Source of the DNA: Formicarius rufipectus
Taxonomy: Eukaryota > Chordata > Aves > Passeriformes > Formicariidae
Length of the DNA stretch: 64,000 nucleotides
Reading direction: 5' to 3'
Assembly (NCBI GenBank): GCA_013399695.1
Contig: VXAU01004729.1
Span: 262,371-326,370 of the forward strand
Below, one piece after another: positions 53,354 through 64,000 of the stretch (positions are counted from its first letter, which is position 1; each line of letters begins with the position of its first letter). The position numbers were made by a program, and so were the translations under genes. Below the pieces are notes generated by a model. It made no database searches, was not told where the DNA came from, and was given only the letters and a program-made list of their open reading frames with translations.

Positions 53354-54885
53354 TCACAGAATCAGATTATGGCAAGTTGGAAGGGATTCACAAGGATCAT
53401 TGAGTCCAACTCGTGGCCCTGCACAGGACCATCCCAAAGAGTCACAACATGTGCCTGAGAGTATCATCTAAATTCTTGTTAAACTCTGTCAGGTTTGATG
53501 CTGTGACCACTTCCCTTGGGAGCCTGTGCCAGTGCCCAACCAGTCTCTGGGTGTGAACAATCTTTTCCTAATAGCCAGCTTAAACCTTCCCTGGCACAAC
53601 TTCAGGCCATTCCCTCACGTCCTGTCACTGTTCACCACAGAGAAGAGATCAGTGCCTGCCCCTTTTCCCCTCAGGACAAAGTTGTAACTGCAATAAGGTC
53701 TCCCTTCAGCCTCCTCCAGCCTGAACACATCAAGTGCGCTCAGCCACTCCTCATACAGTTTCCCCTCAAGGCCCTTCACCATCTCAGTTGCCCTCCTTTG
53801 GACAGTCTCTAAGAATTTAATCTTTCCTATATAGTGGCTCCCCAAACTGCCCACAATATCCAAGGGGAGCCCACCCCAGTGCAGAGCAAAGCAGAACAAT
53901 CCCCTCCCTCACCTGGCTGGCGATGCTGTGCCTGATGTCCCCCAGGACAGGGTTGGCCCTCCTGGCTGCCAGGGCACTGCTGACTCAGATTCAACTGGCC
54001 ATCGACCAGGTCCCCCAGGGCCCTTTCCATGGCACTGCTTTCCAGCATCTCATTCCCCAGTCTGTACAAATACCCAGGGTTGCCCCATCCCAGGTGTAGA
54101 ATCCAGCACTTTCTCTTGTTGACCTTCACATGGTTGGTGACTGCCCAGTGCTCTGATCTGACCAGGTCTCTCTGCAGGGCCTCCCTGCCTTCCAGGGAGT
54201 CAGCAGCTCCTCCCAGTTTTGTGTCATCTGCAGACTTGCTCAGTATCCCTTCCAGTCCTGTGTCCAATTCATTTATGAAGATGTTGAAGAGCACAGGCCC
54301 CAAGAGGAGCCCTGCGGAGCCCCACTAGTGACAGGTCACCAGTCTGATGTCACCTCATTCACTGTCCCCCTCTGTGCTTGATCTCTGAGCCAACTGCTCA
54401 CCCACCACATGAGGTTATTTATGGAGCTGTGCTGGGCATTTTGTTCAGAAGAATCCTGACAGAGACAGTAGAGAGAGCCTTACTGAAATCCAAAAAGGAT
54501 CCAAAACTGGCTTCCCTTGATCACCCAGGTGGGTTACTTTCTCATAAAAGAAATCCAGGTTTGAGAAGCAGGACTTTGCTCTCATGAAGCTGTGCTGGCT
54601 GTGACCAATGACTGCATTGTATTTCAGGTGTTTTTCAGTATCTCCCAGAATAATCTCCACAACTTTACCAGGCACTGAAGTGAGACTGACAGACTTGTAG
54701 TTTCCAGGGTCCTTCTTCATGCCCTTCTAGAAAACAGGGCCAAGGTTCACCACCTTCCAGTCAGCTGGGACCTCTCTGGATTCCCAAGAAAGTTCAAAAA
54801 TCATTGAGACAGGTTTTACAATGACATCAACTAGCCCTTTGAAGATTCTCGGATGAATCCCATCAGGCTTCATAGATTTGTTAAC
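53354..54885 (-). mobile_element. CR1 LINE, central and 3' reverse-transcriptase part, inactive
   Basis: This is the longest CR1 copy in the window (about 1.5 kb). On the minus strand the order is an N-terminal RT stretch (EVPADWKVVNLGPVF near 54760), KKDPGNYKSVSLTSVPGKV (54660-54718), then GPVLFNIFINELD and LSKSADDTKLGG near 54220-54300, and the 3' end CTGATTCTGTGA. The catalytic box reads SADD where CR1 elements normally have FADD, and stops and frame changes are present. The 158-codon open frame at 53827-54303 is a remnant. It has the same orientation as BNC2 and lies 3.3 kb from the other minus-strand CR1. Confidence 0.94.
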
Positions 54886-57800
54886 CAGCATTAATTAAAA
54901 ATCCAGGACGTTACATTCATATAACTGCTCATGTAGAAAACAAAACAGACATTTTCCTCCACATTTTTTCTCATCACTTTTCCAGAATCCTTAAAACTTT
55001 AAAATGTTTAATTCATGACTTTTGTGAAAATTATTATACTGGACCTTGATAGGGTTCCTAAAATGCCATAATGAAAATGGTCAGATATCTCTACAATAAC
55101 CAGTTTAATATCTAAAAGTTTAAGTTACTAACTCTGAGAAATAGAGTGTTTGCAGACAATCACATGAAATTTGTAAACTCTCCTGCAGAAATTGTTTAGT
55201 AAGACATTTAATTTCTAACAAGCAGGCTGAACAGAAAGAAGACTGGAAAGCTTATTTGATAGTATCTCTTGAAGGGTTCTTAAAATTTCTGCCAGCCTTT
55301 GCCAAGGTTGAAAGAAAAAAAAGCTGCAACTTGCTTTTTTCAGCTACCCTAACTTTTATTAGACAAATAATTTTTACTTTAGGAATTAATACCCTATTCC
55401 AGTACACGTCAAGAAATCTGTATGCTTTAAGATTCATCTACTGAGGGAAACAACGGGGAGTTATTTACCTACTAAAATGGTATTGTACATTTTCATTTGA
55501 TCTACAGAATGGTGAACACAGCTACATGGCTTATCACTCATTCCAATTAGCATTAAATTTTCTTTCTTTCTTTTCGAAGCTCCTGTCAAGAAAACCAAGT
55601 CCTAAAACAGTATGCTGGTCAAACAATAGAAAGTAATTGAGAACCCACTGATTTCTATCAACAAAAACTAAAGAAAGTTACAGATAAAATCAAATTTGTT
55701 ACAACCAAATTAAGGAGTGAAACGTCATTTATTTACACTAGTACTGTTTAAGGATTGTGGTCACAATGCTAAAGCATACCCAAGACTTCCCAATTTATTT
55801 CTCTATTCTAAATAAATATAAATAGAAATATTTCAAAACACTAAGACTAACTGTTAGGATAGAAAACTCCACATATATTGCAGAACTTTGTATTCATCCA
55901 CTAAAAGTGAGAAGCACCTTGCTACTTGTCATCCACATGTACTTCAAAAGAACCCAGAGTGTGTAGCCCTCATTCCATCATGAAGAGCTGATTCAGTTTA
56001 CTCTCTGGAATATATTATTACTATTTTATATAACTGCTCAAAAAAAAAAAAATCACACTCTGGTTCATACAGAAAGCTATCAAGAAGCTTGCAGGAGTTT
56101 CGATCATTTCCAACTCCAAAGTTTCCTAACTCTGTAATTGTAATTTTATACTTCTTATTCAAAATCTTTGCATTGTGCTTGATCATCATTCGATCCAATA
56201 GATCAGAACGAGACACACTAGTCTCAGGTCATGTCTCACAATTTTCTTCAAGCAAGGATTTCCACATCGTATTCTTAAGCAGCAGTAAATATACATATCT
56301 GATTATGGAAAGTACTCAATGAAGAACTTAAGGAGATTTCAGAATGAGAAACCAACATTATACTTTACAACATCTGCTAGCTGTTCTCCACAACTAAGTT
56401 CTTTCAAAGTTTGCTTTCAGGGAGTAAAAATAACCTCCAGAGCTGCACAGGAGTAAACTAAGAGCTCAGTAATTGGCCCTCCTCAAAGTTCAATTTTAAT
56501 GTCATTCTTCAAAACTGTAAAAGTGTAGTCAACAGGCCTTATTGCAGAAGAAAACAGCATTTGGTCCAGAGAACATATTCTGCTTCATTTGCAAGGATAA
56601 AGCCATAGTCAGTTGACCTGGGAATTATCACAAGGAAAATTACAAGAATGTGGGTAAATTAAGTTACCCTCTGTCCTAAACAGCTACTATTGAAAGCAGG
56701 AGGTAAAGAATTAAGGGACATGCCTAGCAAGAACTAAAATGTCTGTCTCAAGACTATTATAAAATAAGTGGGAGAAAACTGTAAAAAAGGCCTGGAAGGG
56801 ACTAATTTAAGGACCAAGGCCTTACTAATAATGAACAGGATTTAAACTCTCAAGTACCTAAATCATTTTCAGAAAAGAAACTCGAGCGCTTACACATTTT
56901 TGAAAATAAAAGTATTTGTTTGCATTACCATCTATAAAAACTTGTCATCTAGAACTTGCAGATTGTACCTGTCAAGTAAAATTGAAGAGCAAACAATTTT
57001 ATACTTTTTAGGCTGAAAAGACCTCTTTCAAAAGAATGAAAAGAGGAAAGAGAGGCAGAGTCCATCTAAGAACTCTGAAAAGACGTTCCTACTTTTCAGA
57101 CTGACACACAGAGAGAAATTCTTATGCTTACATGGTGTTCGTTGCTAGCCACGCATGTGGTTTATCTCACTGGCTCTTTGCCTCTGTGATATCAGTTTCT
57201 TCAGGTATCACCCCTGTTTAAGAACAGAATTCACTCACTTTCCCCTATTATTTCAGGGGAAACATTTATGCTACTAAGACAACCTTGCATCTGGGAGCTG
57301 TGATGCAATACAACCCCTACACATATCTACTGATGCTCCCTCTGGTCGGCAAAACTGAATTCTTGTTCCTGTAAAATTTCTGACCTAAAAGTGCTGTGGT
57401 TACACTTACTGGTTCATCCAGTCAGTGGCCTAATGTATTCACAGACTGTATTAGCTTACAGTGTCTAATGCTTTATCTTAACAGCTTCTAAATCTGTTAC
57501 AACCTTGATCACTTGTGTTCCTCTGTGAACAAGTGCTTGTAAAACTATAAAGGTGTGTTCTGTGGCTGTAGTGAAGTAATTTGTAGAAGGCAAAGCCCAT
57601 GCTGGAGCCACAATGCCTTTTCCCTGCACCTTGCCTGAAACATTCATATCTTTTCTGGAGATGATTTTGCTTAAGCCCTTTGAAAATAAATCATTCTCAA
57701 AAGCACTCAAGATTTCCCTGAAGACTTTGTAAGGCTTCCTGCTTCATAGGTTTCCACTTCTTTGCTGTAAGGCTAATGCATTTTAGGGATGTTTGTTCTG

Positions 57801-60800
57801 ATGCAAAGCTAACTTATGAGTAAAAATAAACTACCAGCATTTACAATGCTGTTTGAAGGCAAAGAATGCCAAATGCTAAACTTAAATTACCAGAATTGGT
57901 AGTTGTTCCTTAATAACCTTCTCTTTAGACAGCTTTTGCTGTCTCAGAGGAAAAAACATTTAGTAGGAGTGTAATGATGAACATTCCATCATTTGAAAAA
58001 CCAGCAAAATTCCTAAACTTGTAATAGTCGTACATGAAGAAAAAAATAATAATTTTATGGGAGAAGATGATGGTACTAGTTTGATGCTTGAAATCAGAGG
58101 TGAATCATTGCCATTACTCAAGTGAACTGTGTGTTTATTACTCATAAGCCATCCTGTGTACCCTTCTCTGAACACTAGGAGCTACACTTAGCTTGTTTCA
58201 GGTATGTCTGCCTACACAGAGAGTTTATTAGTGTTCACATAAATCAATATTCACCAAAAAAAAATTGTAGTACCTAGAAACAAGAATATTTTTCTTAGAA
58301 TATTTAACGTGCAAGATCAGCAACTTCCTAATTAAAGAACACATCATTATCTTAGCATATATTTATTCATGTAAAATAGTTATTTGGTTTTAAATTTTTC
58401 TCAGCAATCAGGGAATTCATATTGAAGTGCTAGTATGTCACACTACCAACATAATTTTACTTTAGACATGTATTGGAACACAATTTTATTTAAAAAAAAA
58501 AATTTAAAATTTAGAAGTTCTCATAGATGTTTTATATAAATGCATGAGATGCCTAAAAACCATGGAGAGTCATAATTTTGAGTTGGCTCATTTGTTTCCG
58601 TTTTATTACAGCACTACATGATGGGTAGCATGCTCTTAACAGAAAGTAGTATATTAAATCTTTATTCTAATGTGTTTTAGCCAAACTATATTATGGTTTA
58701 ATACTATTTTTTCTGACTAATAAAATACCATTTAAGTAATACCAAAGAGAGCTTCGAACCCCAACAGAGACCTATCCTGAAAAAAGTCACCACACTTCCT
58801 GTTTCTTGATAAGTAAGCTATCTTCTATTTATTAACTGATCTCTAGCTGAATTCACTTCTTGCTGAAGACCACCACACAACTATAAAATGCATTGTGTAT
58901 ATTAATATCCTTCATTTTTTACAGACTAGTCTGTTATTTGGGGCTCTGTAATGAGGATATTGACAACTTCACAAAAACTCATCTGCAGCTGCTTGAGTAC
59001 GTTTTAGCAGTAAGATAAATGGTTGGGGTGTATTATACTATAGCCTAGATTTAGCAAAAATTAATTTCAGTTTTGTGTCACTTTTCTTCTTGCTGTGGGA
59101 AGGTGGGGAGCATGAAACTTGAAACTTTTCAGTGAGAGAACGTATTTTTATATACATTTCTGCCCTCTCTGGAAAACGAGCTTTGTGTATTGGCGAACAC
59201 ATCTGTCCTAACTAACTTAGTGAAAATGAGAACTACTACACCATATACTTGGTCCTCCTGTACAACAAAATGACAAAACAAAGACTATATGGGCATGTAA
59301 TTTCCAATGCCAGTAGTGTCTCATTACTTGCCCTGTTCCAACAGCTATTTCTCCCCCCAAAAAACCTTGGTACCCTTTTTTAAGCTCTTCTGGCAACTGT
59401 GGAGACAGGAGAGCTTTAAAGGAGAGGGAAATATGGGCTCAGGTTAAGTCCACTTCTGCAGAATGAACATCTCTTTCTAAATTGTGTAAGAAAGCCAGTG
59501 CATCTGCTGCCAATCAGTTTTTCTTTCTTTCACATTGAAATAAATACTTGAAATTGTGCAAGATCATTTTTCCTGCCATATTTTCTGCGTATTTGTTTGT
59601 TGTATTTATTTACTGATTGATGCACAAGGTGCACTCAGTGTTTTGGGAAACACTTTACAGGCTAAAATCCTCATTCCAAATCTTACTACTTTTAAGTCTC
59701 ATTTGCTCTGTCATCTAGCATTCTCGGGAAAACTCAGGTGCTATCTAATTCTTTCATCTAACTGCATATTTTTGTCTCTAGAGCCATCTGCAGATCTGCC
59801 CTTTTTCCACATAATCAGAAACCAGCCATCAACTATCCCCTTGTGTGTTTTAAGCATGTTCTGCAAGTTCAAAGAGCTTTGTTCTGTCCTAGATTTCAAA
59901 AAGGAAAAAAAAAATTACTAACTCCTTAAAAGTCACAATTATTGATTAAAATCAGGTATACAAAATAAATAAAAGACTCACATTTGCTTATTTGCTGAAG
60001 TCTGATTGTCATACTTCAAGACTTGAGATGAGAAAGAGTAGGCCTAGGAGATATTTCTCAGTCATATGTTTGAAATAACAGCATTACCATACAGCATTGT
60101 CTGAGGATTTAATGTCACTGTGCAGGTTCATTCCACAAGAGTTTCAGAATTTTACAGGAGAATATGGTAGGTCTTAGTTCAAGTCAACTTCAATGCAGAT
60201 GAATTTTGATAGACCTAGGTAACTATTACTACCAGTGAGACACTAATATTTATAGTTATTTAAATAACTCAAAGTAATCCACTTCACTACTAAGCCTAAC
60301 AACTGTCTTCCTTTGGATGGGTCTTTTCTATTGTTGTTGTTCTTTAAATCTCTAAAATAACTGAAAAATTATGGACCAAAATTAATTAACCAAATCCTCT
60401 CCAACTTCTTTTATCCTCCCAGTAAGACATGAACAATTAAAAAAATTCCACCAAAATTATGCTAGCCTCTCCAGTCCAAGAATTGTGAGAACACAATTTC
60501 ACAAAATTAGGTGGGAGAAACTTGGGGAAAGTTATGGTTTAGAATCTTCTCCCCATTACTCAGAAGAAGTAAAAGAAGTATTAAAGAAAGGGTTTAGAAA
60601 TCCCCATTAGTCTCTAGTTACATTGCCTAGGGAAATCTGGGGCTCTGAAAAGAATTTATTAGAACTGCAAAAGAAGAAAATGATCATCATTAACCAAAAG
60701 AGCCTTAGAGAAATCAGGTTGTTATTTAACTGAAGGCACCTAACAGGTGATCTCCATCACCTCTCCCTAGGTGAGGAAGTGAAAGCTCCAGCTCTGTCAT

Positions 60801-62065
60801 CTGTGTTAGATGTCTGAAGGAAGCAATGTGACTATCCCACAACTCTCCCATCAATACTATTTAAATTTAATGGAATTTTGTTGCTTAATTCCTTTAAAAT
60901 CATACAAAGGCTGAATTTGAAGTTCTCTAATTAGCCAGACACCCATGATAATTCTCTAGGTTTTATTAGAACACCATGAGGTATGCTCTGGCAGTCCTAG
61001 AAGTCTTCCTGGTATCTCTTTCTAAATTAAAGCACAACTTGGTAATATGAGGACAAGGAAGCCTTACTTACAACACTGGCATGCAGGCAAGGCCATTCAC
61101 ATCCTAGGTAACAAAGTAGGAATTTTCTACTGTATTGTTTTGAGATATAGTATATTTAAGCCTTAAATGCAAAACCTAAAAAGAAAAAACTCAAACACCT
61201 CCCTCAAGAGAAGAGGACAGTTATTAAAGAATGGAAAAGGTAATAGGGTAGGAAGTGGGGGCAGAAACATCACCCTGTGAATATATCGATCTCTAAAATT
61301 GCATTTTTCCTTTTAGAAGAAATTTGCATTTTCCTTTAGAAGAAAACATTTGCAAATAGAAAAAGGCATCTTCACCTGTGAGAAATCTATAATTTATCAA
61401 AAGAAAAAATATTAATGTGAGGTTACTCAGCTGCCTGTATAACCTCTTCCCCTCTGTGGGTTATATGTGGTAACCCAAAAACAATAGGTTGTTTATATAC
61501 ACTGTCCAAAGAAAAGAAAAATATGTTATTTTAAGTAGTTTTTTCTCCTAATGATCAATTTTTTTTGTACCACTCAATTTGTAACTTCTCCCAACTTTAT
61601 CATTTTGTCATCTATTCACAGACAAGCACAGTATCTTCCCAACCATTCTGCAAGACAGTTACTCTTCATTGCACATTTATAGGGAACAGGGGTTGGTTCC
61701 TAGAAAGGTCTCCACCAATGGAAATGTAAATCCTGCATGATGCTTCAAAGCGTGCTGTCTCCAATTGTAAAGGTTATGGTAATGAAAGTGAGACATAGGC
61801 TCAAGGACTAATGCATTTTATGTGCAGAAGGCTCCATTGTAGTTTGCTGATCTGGTATCCTGCATAATACAACTGAGTTTTCTCATGGTTCACCCAGAAG
61901 AAGGAGATGGTCTTCTCCAGTCTCAAAACAAAATGCACAGGTAACTGCACAATGGCAGTGACAAAATGAGAAAGTAGGTAGGAAAATAATGTTGTTTCAG
62001 ACAGATAGATGTAGTATGTCCACACAGTCAACAACAACCACCCCCAAAATGTAAAATCTGGTCAG
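54886..62065 (-). other. BNC2 upstream intron, part 6; no gene seen
   Basis: AT-rich unique DNA with short A or T runs (near 56040, 58257 and 58493) and one local direct duplication (61299-61346). The 121-codon open frame at 59556-59921 has no recognisable motif. Confidence 0.6.
61299..61346 (+). repeat. Local tandem duplication of about 24 bp
   Basis: TTGCATTTTTCCTTTTAGAA (with GAAA after it) is followed directly by a slightly shortened copy beginning TTGCATTTTCCTTTAGAAG. An ATTTGCAAAT palindrome, octamer-like, comes next. Confidence 0.75.
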
Positions 62066-62075
62066 TGGAATCATT
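62066..62075 (+). repeat. Target site duplication, left copy (TGGAATCATT)
   Basis: Identical to 62313-62322, on the other side of the SINE insertion. Confidence 0.85.
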
Positions 62076-62235
62076 GTTGTTGGCTGGACTTCGTGAACAA
62101 AGATTTTGGGATAAGCCTGGTCAATGGATTTTTTAGGTGAGGCACAGTGTGCACGGAACTGTCCCCACCCCCTTTACTCCTGAGGTTCATTTTGCCATGG
62201 CCGAGCACGCTCGGACGGCGACAGCGAGTTCCTCA

Positions 62236-62246
62236 GGATTTGAACT
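62236..62246 (-). promoter_or_regulatory. RNA polymerase III B box of the SINE
   Basis: AGTTCAAATCC differs from the consensus GGTTCGANTCC at two positions. Confidence 0.7.
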
Positions 62247-62290
62247 GGCGTCCTCAGAGGAGGAGCTGGCTCCAGAGGCGATGACTTAAA

Positions 62291-62301
62291 CCACTCAGCC
62301 A
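62291..62301 (-). promoter_or_regulatory. RNA polymerase III A box of the SINE
   Basis: TGGCTGAGTGG matches TGGCNNAGTGG at every defined position. Confidence 0.8.
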
Positions 62302-62312
62302 ATGCCCACCGC

Positions 62313-62322
62313 TGGAATCATT
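62313..62322 (+). repeat. Target site duplication, right copy (TGGAATCATT)
   Basis: Exact copy of 62066-62075, adjoining the tRNA-like head of the SINE. Confidence 0.85.
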
Positions 62323-64000
62323 AATGAAATACATATTCAACACAACAACCTTTTATGAGGCATTTTTAAACTGCAGTACAACACACTGGTTCAATGACAA
62401 CTAAAAGGGACATTTCACCTTCTTGATATTTACATGATCCCCCGAGGCATGTTGATATGGCAATCTTTTCATGATACAGCAAAATCCCTTTAGTAGACAG
62501 TGAATTACATATGCAAAAGTTTGTAACATTTGTATTGGTAATATATATAATTTGTATGGTAGATAAGAGTATAGGATTTACATTATAATTAGAATTTGCA
62601 AATGGGTAGTTTATTAATGCATTTTGCCATTGCCATGGTATATGTATCAACACAATACTGTCTTTATATAATATGTAATCAACTAAACTGGCCAATCTAT
62701 GTGCCAGTAATATGTTAGACAGTTTTTAATATGACAGTAAGCCCAAGAAATACATTTAGAAATAAACTTACTAATTTCTGAGGATTTTACTTAGAAAGGG
62801 AGTTCAATAAATTCAAGTTGAGCTCTCTAGAAAGGGATGTACCAGACGATTCAATTATGAAACATAAAAGAAACTTTTCCAACAGCTTATGAATAGGAAA
62901 GCCCTTCTTGTTTCTCTGAACACTTCTCTAATGAAGGGCAAAGGTGGTATGGAAGCCTAACCACAATTGTGACTAACATTTCTGTGCCAAATTACATGTT
63001 TAGAAAAGACATCTCTGGGAAGCAAAACATCTCATAGTTTGAAGAATCCAACCCACCAACATAATATTAAAAAAAATTCTCATTCTACTGATCAAACTAG
63101 GAAAAATAAAAAGGGAATTACACTCTTTGCTGCTTAAGTGACATTTAGTAGAAGGAATGCACTATTGAATATCACGTCAAAAGAATTGCCAAAAATGACC
63201 TGCAGACAAAGAGAGGTGAAGATTCTCATGTCTTTGACCTGTACCAGGAATAGACATCTTTGGAGCTAAATTGTTATGCCACTTATGGTTACAAATGTAA
63301 AACTGTAAATGCTTTGGTTGATGTGGGTTGTGTAATCTTGGTAAGTAAGACTGAAATAATTGCTACTTTAATACATATCAACATATTTTCAACACTGAAA
63401 ATAGTTTGACTTTCCAGCATTAGTTTTTCTGAACATTTGCTGATTTCCAAACAGAAATGGAGACACTGAAACACCATAAAATGTTGACAATTTATCAGAA
63501 ATAAAACTGTCCTAGAAATCTTGTATGATGTACAGTATAGAGAATCTCTTTCCAATCATGGCTAATTCATTGAATGAAAAATTCCAGTTTTGTGGAGTTT
63601 ACTTTTTACACCTACAATAGTGTTTCACATCTGATTATTAAAAAAGAGGGGGAAAAAAAGCAGTTTTACAGTTATAAATGTCTTGGCCTTTCCCTCATAT
63701 TTCTCACCATGTGTGAAAAATGCTGGTGTTAAAAAACAAACATCCTATTGCCAGTTGTGTTTTTGAAAAGCAAGCAGATTTATGCAACACATGGCAGTGA
63801 TTTTCCAGCAACAGTTTGACAGTGCAAGGGCCCTGTAGTTGAAATTTTTTTCTCTAATCTTTGTTTATAATAGAATTAAATAATCCAAACAATGAGCATT
63901 CCACTATGCAGGGCTGATGGCTTTGTGATAAGGCAGAGCCGGGCACAAATGACAGAACCAGCAGTGTATTGAGGTAAAAAACAGCACTCTGATAAGTAAA
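62323..64000 (-). other. BNC2 upstream intron, end of window; no gene seen
   Basis: AT-rich noncoding DNA. Open frames of up to 109 codons (62366-62695, minus) show no family resemblance, and no BNC2 exon was recognised. Confidence 0.6.

Larger units (their letters stand above)
62076..62312 (-). mobile_element. tRNA-derived SINE with (CAA)n tail
   Basis: This 237-bp insertion is flanked by exact 10-bp repeats. On the minus strand the head carries a perfect class II tRNA A box, TGGCTGAGTGG (62291-62301), and a B-box-like AGTTCAAATCC (62236-62246) about 45 bases further. The A box and the following TTTAAG resemble tRNA-Ser/Leu. The body is CpG-rich (eight CpG between 62200 and 62290) and contains the inverted repeat CCGAGC/GCTCGG. 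It ends CCAACAACAA, a short (CAA)n tail overlapping the duplication, not the CR1-type tail. The acceptor stem does not pair, so it is not a working tRNA gene. Known bird SINEs are few; the family is unassigned. Confidence 0.8.

Noticed and set aside
53827..54303. 158-codon open frame as an independent reverse transcriptase gene
   Set aside because: It is a fragment of a CR1 LINE with frame breaks on both sides.
59556..59921. 121-codon open frame, plus strand
   Set aside because: No motif or homology recognised, and it ends in lysine codons from an A-run.
62236..62301. A functional tRNA-Ser/Leu gene
   Set aside because: A and B boxes are present, but the acceptor stem does not pair, the B box is degenerate, and the flanking duplication marks a retroposed insertion.
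1..64000. CRISPR arrays, operons or other prokaryotic systems
   Set aside because: No regularly spaced repeats or dense coding; introns, CR1 elements and LTRs show vertebrate nuclear DNA.

Overview
The window looks like avian nuclear DNA, almost all of it inside one gene. Three things point to a bird: CR1 LINE copies with the characteristic CR1 3' end, long terminal repeats of the type common in bird endogenous retroviruses, and a protein-coding exon nearly identical to vertebrate basonuclin 2. I cannot name the species. One unresolved base (120) and a 36-base N gap (11427-11462) are present.

The only protein-coding sequence I can support is the large internal coding exon of BNC2 on the minus strand, 19420-21386 (1967 bp). 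It has a clean acceptor and donor, and encodes the first C2H2 zinc-finger pair, the basic nuclear localisation segment, an acidic/serine-rich middle, and the first one and a half fingers of the second pair. The next exon completes the split finger; it is not in the window, and neither are the upstream exons as far as I can see. So 1-19419 is the intron downstream of this exon and 21387-64000 is the intron upstream of it.

The downstream intron (1-19419) holds simple-sequence tracts, including an opposed (GTTTT)n/(AAAAC)n pair at 6.6-7.1 kb, a G-quadruplex motif near 1.1 kb, and stretches that look like conserved regulatory sequence. The upstream intron (21387-64000) carries nearly all the mobile elements: an ERVL-type LTR next to a second, promoter-bearing LTR (28.4-29.4 kb), a dead CR1 on the plus strand (34.0-35.2 kb), a solo LTR with a perfect 5-bp target duplication (39.4-40.1 kb), two CR1 copies on the minus strand (49.0-50.0 and 53.4-54.9 kb), and a short tRNA-derived SINE with a perfect 10-bp target duplication (62.1-62.3 kb).

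There is no operon-like gene cooperation here and I see no convincing new protein system. The observation most worth following is the SINE: SINEs are rare in birds, and this copy has a clear pol III promoter, a CpG-rich body and a (CAA)n tail rather than a CR1 tail.
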